A stretch of 64,000 bases of DNA. Source: Ananas comosus. Its lineage: Eukaryota > Streptophyta > Magnoliopsida > Poales > Bromeliaceae. Under the pieces are notes generated by a model. That model had not been told where the DNA came from, made no database searches, and was given only the letters and a program-made list of their open reading frames with translations. Where the stretch lies: NCBI RefSeq assembly GCF_001540865.1, contig NC_033623.1, positions 8,786,571 to 8,850,570 on the forward strand, read 5' to 3'. How positions within the stretch are numbered: the stretch's first letter is position 1; each line of letters begins with the position of its first letter. Shown here piece by piece: positions 33,098 to 45,967 of the stretch. Position numbers and translations under genes: made by a program.

Positions 33098-35563
33098 GTT
33101 AACAACTGGACTTTGCCAAATTGCGAGAGCTTCGAGTGATTGGCTGTGTTCTGAGCAATTTCCCGGACTTTCTGGTGACGGTCGTTGACATGTGGTCCGA
33201 CTATGGCTCGCATCACCGAGAAGTGAGGGTTTAAAGCCTAGCACAAAACCCGAAAAAACGATTTTTGGATAAAAAAAAAAAAAAAGAAAAAAACTCTGGA
33301 TTGCATTTTCTGAAGGCTGTTGTACCGGTACGGCCTGATGCTGTCCCGACGTACCAAGTCGTTGATGGTTGCTACGGTACAGCCACCGGGCTTGTACCGG
33401 CTACAGAGGCGCGGGAACCCTCAGACTCGAAGCATGGGTTTGGGATTTTTTGTGGGCTTGTACGTACAAGGGCCGTGTCCGGTACAAGGTGGGCCTGATT
33501 TGAGCAGTTTGAACTGCATGGGGTGTTTTTGCGATTTGGGTCTCGGTATATCAGCACCACGCTTATGGCTTTTTTTAGCTACCCTGCGCGGAGAAAAGGT
33601 AAGGGGACCTTCCACCCTTCCACTTGCGATTTGATCTCTCCCTTAGCTTTGGTTTTGATGATGCTTCTTCTCTCTTTTTCCTTTTTGGTGTGCCAATTCC
33701 ACCATTGTTGAAGGTATTGAAGCTTGAAGCTTCGATTTGGAGCCTTGTTGAGAGAAGATTTTGAGGTTAGAGAGTTTAGAGCTGTGATTTGAAGCTTAAG
33801 AGGTAAGCAACTTGTTCTTCCCTCTGAGTTGGATTTTGATTAGTGGTTTTGAGATGAAACCTAGAATGAGCGGTTTAGGTTTATTTGGGCATTTTAATTT
33901 TAGGGCTTTTGGGATCCTAATTATTTGGATCTAGAGCGATCTTGGTGTTGGATTGGTAAGGTCTTAGCCTTCTTTTTGAGAGCTTGTGAGCAGTTTTTCT
34001 CACCCTAGGGTGAGATTCTAGCCCCTTTTGTTGTTGGGTTAATGTTGGATCTAGTAGTTGATGTAATTGCCCGTGTATCTCTTCCCTCAATACTTTTAGG
34101 GTATTTGGGAGATCGGTGGACAACTCGTTCGATGCGGAATCGACGGATTAGCGCGACTCTCGGTGGGTTTTGACTAGCAACACGAAAATTCATTGTTGAT
34201 GATTTAAGTGTTGATAAAGAAAAGCATGATATTGGTTGTTTATATATTTATTAGTGAATTTAGATGCTTAAAGTGCTATGTTGCATTAGTGCAATTTTGA
34301 GATGCCTATATAGCTAGAGAGTGGTATGAAGCTTAGTTTTGATTGTTTAGCATTCTTTATGTTGCCGGCATATTCCTTATAATGAAATGAGTGAATCATA
34401 CTGTAACTACCTAAGTTTGATTTGTGCATGAAAGATAACTACCTTGCTATTAAAGAGGCATCAATTGAATGTTGTGTAATTAGAGAGCTTAAATGCATCA
34501 AGCAGCGCATTGACTCGGCATGGCTGAACCTAGTGGATAGGCCAAATTGGGGGGGGGACGGGATTTGGTGCTATGCTCAACATTAAAATGTCGAATGATC
34601 TCAAGGGGCACTAGACTTCCAAATGAAGCGTTGGAACTTACTTGTGACTTATGAACTAGTACTCTTCGAGATGTAGTGACGTAACATGTTGGACATGATG
34701 ATTGGGATTGAGAACGTTGACTCGCTTGCTGCCATTTGTGTCATTTACTACATTGCGTGTGAGGGTCGCGCTTCCCTACAAGCTGGGGAGGACTCGGATT
34801 AGCCTACGTGACCTATGTATCGGGTCGGTGATGAGAAGCCTACGGTCGAGTGGGACAGACAATCTCAAGGTAGGGATTTGGGCTACACAGGCCACTTAGG
34901 CAGGCACAAAGCTGGACTACCACTTGTAAGTCCTTCATGGGAATGGAAATCGAACAGGTTTGTAATGAATGATTACGTTACTAGAGTAGGCTTTAGTAGT
35001 TGGATTACTTGACGATGCTCGATGACATGCTTTTGGACATTTTGGTATCCTTTGACTTGTTTCATTCATTTGCATTGAGGTTATACTTGGTTGCTGATGG
35101 CTCATTCCCTATGTTATTGACATACTGTATCGAGATGCGTACTTGATCGGTTATGATTGGAACTTAATAGTATGCTTTGGACATACTTTCATGATTAATG
35201 ATGTACTATACTTTGAGAATCATGCTTACTTGCAAGACATAGTTAGTATTGCCATTTCATTTATGCTTTCTTTCCAGCAGTTTATATACTGGTTATTGAT
35301 GGGAACTTAATAGTCTGCTTATGTACTAGAGACGATATTGTATACTTTATGTTACTTTGACTTGTTTTTGGTTTATGATTTCCTTTTACTTGTTATAGAT
35401 GATAGAAAACTTTATCCCGCTCTGATATCACTTGTTATCTTTTTACCTTTCATTGTTCTATCTCTTGATCTTTATTCCCACAGTTGTAGAGCCTACTCAT
35501 ATGTGTAAATATGGCGGGTCATGGGAAGTACCGGGAAGGCCTCCGCGTCCGGGGCGTTGGACA
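33098..35563 (+). repeat. 3' LTR of element B (noisy copy 1)
   Basis: Corresponds to 23979-27907 without the copia solo LTR, and also lacks about 290 bases present in the 5' LTR around 26150-27665. It ends GGGGCGTTGGACA, an error-bearing form of GGGGCGTGACA. Cassette region 33315-33485 retains corrupted TACCGGTAC boxes. Confidence 0.75.
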
Positions 35564-35720
35564 CATAGCTTGTGAATTAGAGGTTTTTTGGGTTTGAGTT
35601 TTGAAATATGCGCGGTAAATGGACCGCCCTGGGCACCATTGATTGGTGGATTAAGCTATGGATTTAGGGTTTCCAGAATGTGAACCCTTAGTGTCTCAAA
35701 TGCGATTTTTGGCGGGTAAC
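35564..35720 (+). mobile_element. Solo LTR E, middle segment
   Basis: Between the end of element B and the LTR of element D. It resembles the 17580-17770 part of the solo LTR at 16922 (GTTTTTTGGG, GGATTTAGGGTTTCC). A second assembled copy is at 40508-40645. Confidence 0.5.
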
Positions 35721-37685
35721 TGTTAACCCCCGCGACACGCCAATTTGGATGGCGCCGGGCCTGCCGACGAACAGACCGCGACAATCGTGACGGGGTTCTC
35801 CCCTTGTTACAAGCGAACAGAGTTTCTGTACGTTCTGGGAGTCGTAATCCAAACATTCAACGAATTTCCAACAGAGGAAGGAGCCATCCAGATTGCAACA
35901 GGAGTAGTTCAATACATAAAAACTAACAGCTATTACAGCATTTCATATGCATTCACTTAGTACATCTCAGCTTACGAATTTACATTTTATTCCAGGATCT
36001 ACAAGATCAATTATTACTCATTTATTTTACAAGGTTTGAATCATTTAGATTATTTGCTTCTAGTCCCGTCAAGCTAACTGCCTCAGCGGTACTGCTACTC
36101 GGTCTATGTCGGTAGGGCGTAGTCTACTGGAGCTACGCCCTCAGGCCTCGCGCACCGCTCTGCACACGTACAACTGAAAACAGCCCAAACCGCTGGGTGA
36201 GGAACAAACTCCATGGTTTCCTAGTTGGGTACGGGCCACCCTGGGCTCGAGCGATAGGGTCGAGGGCACTGAACATTGTTAGTTCAACCAATATACAACA
36301 GGATTATATTCATAAAATAATTTGCAGGCTCACGATATGTATATGAAATCACTGCAACTTTATGCAAACAACTTAGAGTCATTAGATTCATACATTTTTG
36401 GCTACTCTTAGCCTCATTATCTTTACTCAAAGTTTCTCTATCTTAGGTCACCTCGGTCCCTGGCTCCTAGGTCTCTTCACTCATAGCTCAAAGCCTCAAT
36501 CTCTAGCTAATAAGGGTTCCGCGTACCTATCGAAGGCTAACCACGACTCGAGGCTTCGAGTCAATCTATCTGCGGATAGATCCGGCATCGATGTCATCAC
36601 CACCACCCTCTCTCTGTCACAGCCCACCTAGAGGCTGGAAGTCTTCAGCACACGCTAAGTCTCGCGATTCAACGCATATCAGTCACATGACTTGACCATC
36701 TGTGTGTGATTCGCGGTTGCTCTTACACCCGTTGAGTCGATCATGACACACCGATCATAGCGTCGCGAACGCGATTTGCCACCACCCAAACAACGGTCCA
36801 TGTCAGACTCAGCACTGGAGGCACCCGACATCTACTTCCAGCATAGGATTCAAGTCTGCTCTGGCGTTCTGCATACTCAAATGGTACTTTGGCGGAAAAT
36901 CGTCGCACAACGCCACAGACAATATTCAAGCCAGGGCGTGATCTCATGGTGACATCGCACACATCCATCCCTCGGTTACAAATCCCTAGGCGCGCGAGAA
37001 AGTCGTCGCAACTAAACGCCTAGCTGTCAACCAGGAGTACAATCACAACAGGATGGGATTCCGGATCCACTTCACAGGTCGTCAGGCCATAGCACCTATC
37101 TTTCGACTAGCTCTTCCTAAGTGCTATACACTATATGTCAACCTTAGTCCATACTCTAGTTTATGTACCACTGCTCCCTATACTAGGTACTACTTGCTAA
37201 GGTTACTTGTCATCCTTCGCGTAGAGGAATCAATTTTAGCATTTACTTAGTTGCGACTAGGTATTACTATATAGGTTCGTATGCCACACACCTAATTGAA
37301 TTCACCTTAGGATTCACATGGTTAAACTTGTTCTTTACACTGGAAATTAGATGAACACACTGAATCGACTGAACAACTAAGTTCGTCCAATTTCCTCAGC
37401 ACTATAGATTTATCTAGTTTATGCATATACTCCTAAGCATATTCTTAATGGCGACTTATACTTCTTTGTTTTAGCTAATTATTTACATGTATGTTTATCT
37501 GCTTGCTATTTAGCATCTTTAAGTCTCTCATTCTCATGCATATTCTCTATCCTTGATTACAATGCACGAATGCATCAACATGAGGATTACATTGCTAAGA
37601 CATAGAAAGACGACTAGTCTTTCCGGTAGCAAACCACCCTTAAGTTAGCTCTTTCTGATTGGCTGCGTGCACTTAGCTCTCTTCG
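35721..37685 (-). repeat. LTR of element D, partial copy ending at the 25-N gap
   Basis: Begins TGTTAACCCCCGCGACAC, a corrupted TGTCACGCCCCGCGAC, and follows the F-family LTR (7077-9230, 47451-49460) in order: tandem GGCGGCGA units near 36660-37020, CTAGGTT field, ATGCAT field, ending in GATTGGCTGCGTGCACTT just before the gap. It is very probably the same DNA as 40646-42625. Confidence 0.7.
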
Positions 37686-37710
37686 NNNNNNNNNNNNNNN
37701 NNNNNNNNNN
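37686..37710. other. Assembly gap, 25 N
   Basis: A run of exactly 25 N. A fixed-size run is a placeholder, not a measured length. Confidence 0.95.
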
Positions 37711-40645
37711 TTGAGAGAGATTCCGGTTCCTTCGTAAAGTATTTCATCATCTGTTTGTTGTTTTCACGTGTTGGACGCTACGCCTATGAGCTGAGGGATG
37801 ATTGAGCTTCGTAGGAGCAGCGTTTGAGGGATTTTGGGCTCACGAGGTGAAAAGATATAGGGAACGTGAGATTCTCTTCGTGAAAGTGCTGTTGGAGGCA
37901 AGCACGATGGAGCGCCTGAGGCACTTGGGAGTTGGAGAGCGCATTGAGGGAAGCGCTGATCCCCAGTCTTTTAGTATGAGGTTGAAGTTACTTGTCATTG
38001 CGAGGTTTCGCGGTACGAAAACTCCTTTTTTAGCGGGTGTGAGTTACACCAACTGGACTTTGCAAATTGCAGAGCTTCGGAGTGATTGGCTGTGTTCTGA
38101 GGCAAATTCCGGACTTTCTGGTGGGTCGTTGACATGTGTCTCGACTATGGCTCGCATCACCGAGAAGTGAGGGTTTAAAGCCTAGCACAACAACCCGAAA
38201 AAAACGGATTTTTGGATAAAAAAAAAGAAAACTCTCGGATTGCATTTTCTGAGGCTGTTGTACCGGTACGGCCTGATGCTGTACCGGTACAAGCGTTGAT
38301 GGTTGCTGTACGGTACAGCCACCGGGCTTGTACCGGTACAAGGCAGCCGGGAACCCTCAGACTCGAAGCATGGGGTTTGGATTTTCTGTGGGCTTGTACG
38401 TACAAGGGCCGTGTACCGGTACAAGGTGGCTGAATTTGAGCAGTCTTGAACTGCAGGGGTGTTTTTGCGATTTTGTGGCTTCTCGTATATCAGCACCCAC
38501 GCTTATGGGCTCTTTTTTAGCTACCCTGGCGGGAAAAGGTAAGGGGACCTCTCCACCCTTCCACTTGGATTTGATCTCTCCCTTATGCTTGGTTTTGATG
38601 ATGCTTCTTCTCCTCTTTTTCCTTTTGGTGTTGCCAATTCCACCATTGTGTGAAGGTTTGAAGCTTGAAGCTTCGATTTGGACCTTGTTTTGAGAGAAGA
38701 TTTTAGAGGTGTAGAGAGTTTTAGAGCTTGGATTGAAGCTACTAAGAGGTGAAGCAAACTTGTTCTTCCCTCTGAGATTGGATTTTATTAGTGGTTTTGA
38801 GATGAAACCTAGAATGAGGGTTTTAGGGTGTTATTTGGGCATTTTTGGTTTAGGGCTTTTGGGCGCTAATTATTTGGATTAGAGCGATCCTTGGGTTGGA
38901 TTGGAAGGTCTTAGCCTTCTTTTGAGAGCTTGTGAGCAGTTTTTCTCACCCCTAGGGTGAGATTCTAGGCCCTTTTGCCTTGTTGGTTAATGTTGGTATG
39001 CTTAGTAGTGATGTAATTGCCCGTGTATCTCTTCCCTCAATACTTTAGGTATTTGGGAGACTCGGTGGACAACTCGTTCGGGGAATCGACGGATTACGCG
39101 AACGTCTCGGTGGTGTTTGACTACGCAACACGGAAAAATCTCATGGTTGATGATTTAAGTGTTGTAAATGAAAAGGCATGATATTGTTTGTTATATATTT
39201 TATTGTGAATTTAGATGCTTAAAGTGCCTATGTTGCATTAGTGCAATTTTGAGATCCTATATAGTAGAGGTGTGCATATGAAGCTTATTTTGATTGTTTA
39301 GACTTCTTTATGTTGCCGGCCATATTCCTTATAATGAAATGAGCTGAATCATACTGTAACACCTAAGTTTATTTGTGCATGAAAGATAACTACCATTGCT
39401 CATAAAGAGGCATCAATTAGAATGTTGTGTTAATTAGAGAGGCTAAATGTCATCAAGCAGCGCATTGACATCGGACATGGGTTTGAACCTAGGTGGATAG
39501 GCCAATTGGGGGACGGGATTTGGTGTATTGCTCAACATTAAGAATGTCGAAGTGATCATCAAGGGGCACTGACTTCCAATGAACGTTGGAAACTTCACTA
39601 TGTGACTTATGACTAGTATCTTCGAGATGTAGTGACGTAACCATGTTGAATGACATGATGATTGGAACTGAGAGTTGACTCGGCTTGCTTGCCATTTTGT
39701 GCTCATTGTACTACATTGCTGTGAGGGTCCGCTTCCCTACAAGCTGGGGACTCCGGGAGTTAGCCTACTGACCTATGTCGTCGGTGTATTTGAGAAGCCT
39801 ACGGTCGAGTGGGACAGACAATCTCAAGGTAGGGATTTGGGCTACACAGGCACTTAGGCAGGCACAAAGCTGGACTACCCTTGTAGTCCTTATGGGAAAT
39901 GGAAATCGGAACAGTGTTGATAATGAATGATTATTACTAGATAGGGCTTAGTAGTTGGATTACTTTGCATGCTCATGACATAAGCTTTTGGGACATTTGG
40001 TATCCTTTGCTGTTTCATCATTGCATGAGGTTATACTTGGTTGGCTTGATGAGCTCATTCCGTATGTATTGACAACTGTCATCGAGATGCGTACTTGTCG
40101 GTTATGATTGGAATAATAGTCATGCTTTGGACATTACTTATCGATAGATTAAAGTGATGTACTATACTTTGAGACATCATTGCTTACTTGCAGACATAGT
40201 AAGTATAGCATTTCATTTATGCTTTCCTTTCCAGCAGTTACTTCATACTGGTTATGATGGGAACTTAATAGTCATGCTTTGTACTAGAGACAGATATTGT
40301 ATACTTCTATGTTACCTTTGATTGTTTTTGTTTATGATTCCTTTACTCTGTTATAGTTATGTGAACTTTATCCCGCTCTGAATCATTGTTATGCTTTTAC
40401 TTCTGTTCTATCTCTTGCTTTATTCACAGTTGTATGATTGCTCTCTATGTGTAATGATATGGGGTGTTGTGATCGCTATCGGTTGAGGCCTCCCGTCCGG
40501 GCGTGCACCTACTTTGTAGAATTTAGGGTTTTTGGGTTTAGTTGATAATTGCGCGGTAAATGGACCGCCCTGACATTGATTGGTGATTATAGTCTTGGAT
40601 TTAGGGTTCCAGAAGATGAACTTAGTGCCAAATGGATTTGGGTAA
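37711..40645 (+). repeat. Second assembled copy of element B 3' end and LTR E middle
   Basis: From about 37745 it repeats 32800 onward: integrase tail, 3' LTR of B (about 38042-40507, ending CGTGCA then CCTAC), and the E segment (40508-40645). Both copies share the same internal LTR deletion near 35285 and 40235, but differ by scattered single-base indels. This supports one locus read twice. Confidence 0.75.
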
Positions 40646-43600
40646 TGTTCACCCCCGCGACACGCCAAATTTGGATGGGTCGCCGGGCCGCCGTACGAAC
40701 AACCGCGAAACGGACGGGGTTCTCCCCTTTACAGCGAACAGAGTTTCCTGTACGTTCTGGGCGTCGTAATCCAAACCAAATCAACGAATGTTCCAAACAA
40801 GGAACGGAAGCCATTCCAGATTGCAACAGGAGTAGTCAAATACTAAAACTAACAGCTATTACAGCATTTCATATGGCATTCACTTAGTACATCTCAGCTT
40901 ACGAATTTACATTTTACTCCAGGATCTACAAATTCAATTATTACTCATTTATTTTACAAGTTTGAATCATTTAGATTATTTGCCTTCTAGCCCTCTAAGC
41001 TAGACGCCTACGGTACGCTACCTCGGTCTTGTCGGGTAGGGCGTTATCTACTGAAGCTACGCCCTCGCCTCGCGCCACCGCTCTGCACACGTACACACTG
41101 AAAACACCCAAAACCGTGGGGTGAGAACAAACTCCATGGTTTCCTAGTGGTACGGCCACCCTGGAGGCTCGACCGATAGGTCCGAGGAGGGCACTGGGGG
41201 GGCAAACATGTTAGTTCAACCAATATACAACAGATATATATTCATAAAATAATTTGCAGTGCTCACGATTATGTATATGAAAACTTGCAACATTTATGCA
41301 ACAACTAGGCAGGTCATTAGATTCATACATTTATTGGCTACTCTTAGCTCATTATCTTTACTCTAAAAGTTTCTCTAATCTTAGGTTCACACTCGGTCCC
41401 CTGGTCCTAGGTCTCATTCACCATAGCTCAAAAGCCTCAATCTCTAGCTAATAAGGGTTCCGCTACCTATCGAAGCTAACCACGACCGAGGCTCTCGAGT
41501 CAATCTATCTCGCGGATAGCCCGCGGCATCGATGTCATCACCTTACCACCCTCTTCTCTGCTCACAGACCCACCTAGAGGCGAAGTCGTCAGCAACCACG
41601 CTAAGCTGCGTTGCAATCAGTCACATGACTGACCATCTGGTGTGATCGCGTTGCTCTACACCCGTTGAGTCGATCATGACACACCGATCATAGCGGCGAA
41701 CGGATATTGCCACCACCCAAACAACGGTCCATGTCAGACTCAGCACCTTGGGGCACCCGCATCGTACTTACCGCATAGGATTTTCAGTCTGCTCTGGCGT
41801 TCTGCATACTAAATGGCTCACCACTTTGGCGGAGAAATCGTCGCACAAACGCCACAGACAATATTCAAGCCAGGGCGGTGATCTCCATGGGAATCGCCAC
41901 ATCCTTCTCGGTACAAACCTGGCGCGCGAGAATCGTCGCAACCAAACGCCTAGCTGTCATCCAGAGTCAATCACACAGGCATGGGATTCCGGATCCACTT
42001 CCACAGGTCGTAGGGTCCATAGCACCTATCTTTCGACCTAGCTTCATCCTAAGGGCTATACACTATACTCGTCAACTGGTTTCTTTTAGTCTACTCGTTA
42101 TGGTCCACTGCCACTTACCTAGCGTACTACTTGCTAAGGGTTCTTTCATCCTTCGCGCTAGAAGGAATTCAATTTTAGCATTTAACTAAGTGGACTAGCT
42201 AGTTTACTATATAGGTTCGTATGCCACACCCTAATTGAATTCAACCTTAGGTTCACATGGCTTAAACTATGTTTCTTTACACTTGGAATTAGATGACCAC
42301 TCGAATCACCTGAACAAACTAAGTTCGTCCAATTCATCTCGCCACATAGATTATTATTCTAGTTTTATGCATATACTCCAGCATGATTCTTAATGGCCGA
42401 CTATACATTCTTTGTTTTAGCTTAACTTATTTACATGTCATGTTTATCTGCTGCTATTTAGCATTTTAACTCTCATTCATCATGCTATTCTCTATCCTTG
42501 TTACTAACACGAATGCATCAACATGGAGGATTACAGTTGCTAAGACATAAAAGGACGGACCTAGTCTTTCCAGGTATGCACAAACCACCCTTAGTTAGCT
42601 CTTTCTGATTGCTCGTGCACTTGCAATCTGGCGTCCTGCGGCCACTCGCACCCGCTTAGGCCCAATCTCACAGTTGCTCCCCACGAGCGCGCCGATTCAC
42701 CGTTTCAAGTGCTAGCGATCTTCGCCTTGCCGCTACGGTGCTCGGGACCCGATTCACCGATTTATGGGACATCGCTCGGCCTCCCAGGGGAAACGAAGCT
42801 CCGGCGCCCGTTTCTTCAATTATTTTTCGCAACGGCTTGTCGGTTGCGAACACTTTTCGCAACGGGGTTTCGTTACCTATCAATTAGGTTTCGAAGGGTT
42901 CAAATGAGATCAAACTCATCTATTTGCACAAACCCCATTTGGATTGACGCTAGAATGCCGATCAACTAGCAAATTCCGACCAAATCCGATTATGATTTGG
43001 GTATAACATCAAAATAGCATTGCTAGGGTTCCAAACAAACCATTTCTAGGGTTTAAAAACCCATCTACAAAGATCTTACCATGAGAGGGCTTGGAAGCTT
43101 ACCTTCTCCAAGAGCTCCAAGGTGAAGAAGATGAAGATGAAGATGAGGAAGAGGATCTCCTCCTTGGTCCTCTTCTTCTTTTCCTTTCCTTTCTCTTTTT
43201 CTTCTTCTCTTTTCCTTTCTCTTTTCTCCTTTCTTTCTTTCTTCCCTTGCACGATCGGAGGGAGAGAGAGGAAGACTGAGGGAGTGAGAGAGAGAGGAAA
43301 AGGTCTCTCTCTCTAATACCCTCTCTCATTTTGTAACAATATCCCCAAACGCCCCTCCACTTTTTATCTCTTACATAGCTTTTACTGGGCGTTCTGCGCG
43401 CTGAGGGACCGGTCTCCCCGACCAGGGACCGGTCCCCGAGAGCTCTCCCCGATTCCACGCGTTCGGGAACCGGTCTCTCCCTGAGAGACCGGTCCTCGGG
43501 AGACCGGTCTGCCCACCAGAGACCGGTCCCCGAGAGCTCATCTCGCGGGACTTAGCCAATTTCTGGCTCTTCTCACTGGTGTCGCAGCCTGGGACCGGTC

Positions 43601-43861
43601 CCTCCTCTGCCAGGGACCGGTTGCATCAGCAACCCCCGCAGCCTTCAGCTGATGGGACCGGTCTCTCACTTCCAGAGACCGGTCCCCGAGAGCAACTTCA
43701 GCCCAAAAATGCAGATTGCATTATTTGCTCTCGCGGACTCCATTCTAATGCACTTCTTGGGTTTTGTGCATCCTACGCATTTCCAAAGCTTATCAACTCA
43801 ACCCTTGGTCGATTCTGGATGAAGCACGACTCTCGGATTTGGAGAATTCCACCGTATGACA
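40646..43861 (-). repeat. 3' LTR of element D
   Basis: On the plus strand it begins TGTTCACCCCCGCGACAC and ends CACCGTATGACA. Noisy up to about 43.0 kb, clean after that. It includes the CTTCTTTTCCTTTCC-type pyrimidine tract (43165-43250) and an ACCGGT cassette. Confidence 0.75.
43408..43683. promoter_or_regulatory. ACCGGT palindrome cassette in LTR D
   Basis: Ten perfect cores at 43408, 43428, 43469, 43488, 43503, 43522, 43594, 43616, 43657 and 43678; five regular pairs 19-22 bases apart. It is the best-preserved cassette in the window and aligns box for box with 10006-10278. The 5' LTR of D carries a noisier version at about 50253-50530. Confidence 0.65.
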
Positions 43862-43874
43862 TTCTCCCCCTTTT
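43862..43874 (-). other. Polypurine tract of element D
   Basis: Minus strand AAAAGGGGGAGAA immediately precedes the LTR start TGTCATACGG. Confidence 0.8.
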
Positions 43875-43875
43875 A

Positions 43876-45770
43876 AAAGAGTTTCGTCCGCGAAACTTAC
43901 TCATTTCCAACCCCTTTTTATTCCTCGGTCCACTCCTCGAGTACTCAAGGGTTCCAATGCACTTTAGCACCTCGGAGTGGCCTTTATTCTCATCGAACTC
44001 TTTTAAAGGCCCACTACGGGGAATGTGAGACCACGCTTACTCACATTTTCCACTTGCAACATCAAAAGTGCATTATCACTTTACAAACCTCAATGGCGGT
44101 GTGAGTCAATACTCAAGACCCCACACACTAACATCACCAGCCACTCGGCTAAAGAATGACCTATTCCTTCGCGGTTCTAACGAACATTCTCATCGCCCTT
44201 TGAGATCAGGGCTCCCTTTATCCTAGTGGTGTGGATCTAGCAAGATCGCATCAACTTGACGAACGATTCACCACCACAACTTTATGTGCACGGGTAGACC
44301 CTCTCGAATTACTCAAGTACTCACCAGGTGGCACTTCACCAACCTGGACATTTGGAGCATAGTGCTACCCAATCATCTTATCCATACCATCTCATTCTCA
44401 TCTATCACGAGATGGCACTCTCTCGTGCATCACGATTCTCGATCCTCTTAAGAGCATCATTCTCAACTTCAACCTTTCGCGTGGCTATCTATTATTCAAG
44501 TGTCTCCTAGCGACCACTTTACTTTCTTTTCATCTTTTGACATTGTAGGCCACGATCATCACCACGCGAACTCTCCGTTCGCGAATCTGAGCCCAGACTC
44601 ACTAATAGAGTTTTCAGCTATACCGATCATCGGTTTCCTCAGGTAGACCAAAAAGGTCACCAACCCAACGTAGGTCAATCACCCAACTCATCTCAACAAC
44701 GCCTAGCGTCTCTCGCTCGCAAGCGCAGACCCAATCAACATGCTCGGGTGATATTCTCATTGGAGAATTCGCGCGCACTCCAAACAGGAGCATCCAAGTC
44801 CTCAAACCTCATCAAGTCCTCGGGTACAGGTCACTACACCCTCGGTGTACTATCGATCTCATGATTCAGCACGCGGCATTCCACGTACACGGGTCTATGC
44901 TCAGACCACCGTCCTGACCTAAACTTTTCGCCCTACCAATAGGTATCGGGCCGCTGTCTCTCACAGCTGACTGCGCCTGCCCAATGGGCCCAGGCTCCAC
45001 AGTCCACAAATGGTCCAGGTACGGATCGTCCCTAAGCACTACCCGCCAACGTCGTCCTACACGACATGCTCTACAGAGCTACACATTCTATCGGCTCCTA
45101 GGCACCTAGTGCGAGCCGCCAGCCCTCACGAGTGATCTATGGCCCGCTTCACACTTAGCCATGCTAAAGTGCTACTGCCACTCACTCAATCGGCTGAATC
45201 GAAACCGCACTCCACGAGTATCTATACTCGAGCGCTCTATGCCTATACGGCGTCTCCTACAAAATCTGGCATCAGGCAACTTAGCCTATGCGCACCGGCC
45301 ACACGAGCAACAACTCGTCTACCTCAACTCGAGGTACAACTAGGCCCACAGGCCAAACTCGGCACTAATCGACCAACTTCGCAATGGTGGTTCATTACCC
45401 TGTTCGATCTATCGAATCTACATCCGAAATACTCTTGGGATATTCGGGTGTCCCCAAACATCAAGGCTCAACTCTCGCAATTTCTAATCCATTGTTTTGA
45501 GAGTCCTTTCACCACTCGATTTTCACTGCGAGCCTCGTTTCCTGTCCAAAATCACCACTAGCCATTTGCTAGTACCCATTGGCTCTCTACCTGCTCCAGC
45601 AGGCGCTATACTCTCATCCTGTTAGCATGCTCGGGTACCTACCAACCCAACGACTCGGTCCCTACTATGCAATGCAACAATAGTAGCAACTGACCAATGG
45701 TGAATGCATGCAATGCAACAACTCGAGATCATGCAAAAACATACGATTGCTCAATTAACTCATACCTGCC
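43876..45770 (-). other. Noncoding internal region of element D, no pol
   Basis: About 1.9 kb of moderately GC-rich DNA in good-quality sequence. No frame on either strand shows protease, RT, RNase H or integrase motifs, and the longest frames have no family resemblance. In an autonomous relative about 3-3.5 kb of pol would lie here. The bases just inside the polypurine tract (AGTTTCGCGGACGAAACTC on the minus strand) form a small hairpin and match the CGAGGACGAAACT found at the same place in element A (15790), so the pol-side end is preserved. Confidence 0.6.
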
Positions 45771-45967
45771 ACGACGACGTCGACAACGGCAGGCATAGCA
45801 ACTCGGGTCGCCTATCCATGGCCACTCGGCGCTCGTCGCAAACCCTCTGGTTGCATTGTCCTCAATGGCTGCTCCCCTGACCATGCCGCAAGTGGCATAC
45901 CTGCCGGTTGTCCCGAAGAGGTATGGGCCGTTGCCAGTGTCAAGGCCCGGCTATCACCCTGCGTACA

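Larger units (their letters stand above)
23979..35563 (+). mobile_element. Element B: Ty3/gypsy chromovirus with gag-pol
   Basis: 5' LTR 23979-27907, primer site 27916, gag, pol, 3' LTR about 33098-35563. Flanks CCTAG (23974-23978) and CATAG (35564-35568), and CCTAC after the second assembled copy (40508), indicate a 5-bp duplication of the CCTAG type. The element inserted into solo LTR E. Sequence to about 31.8 kb is clean; beyond that small indels are frequent and look like uncorrected reads. Confidence 0.85.

Noticed and set aside
44614..45561. Frames of 63-140 codons in the pol-less part of element D
   Set aside because: No similarity to pol motifs or to each other; consistent with chance frames in moderately GC-rich DNA.
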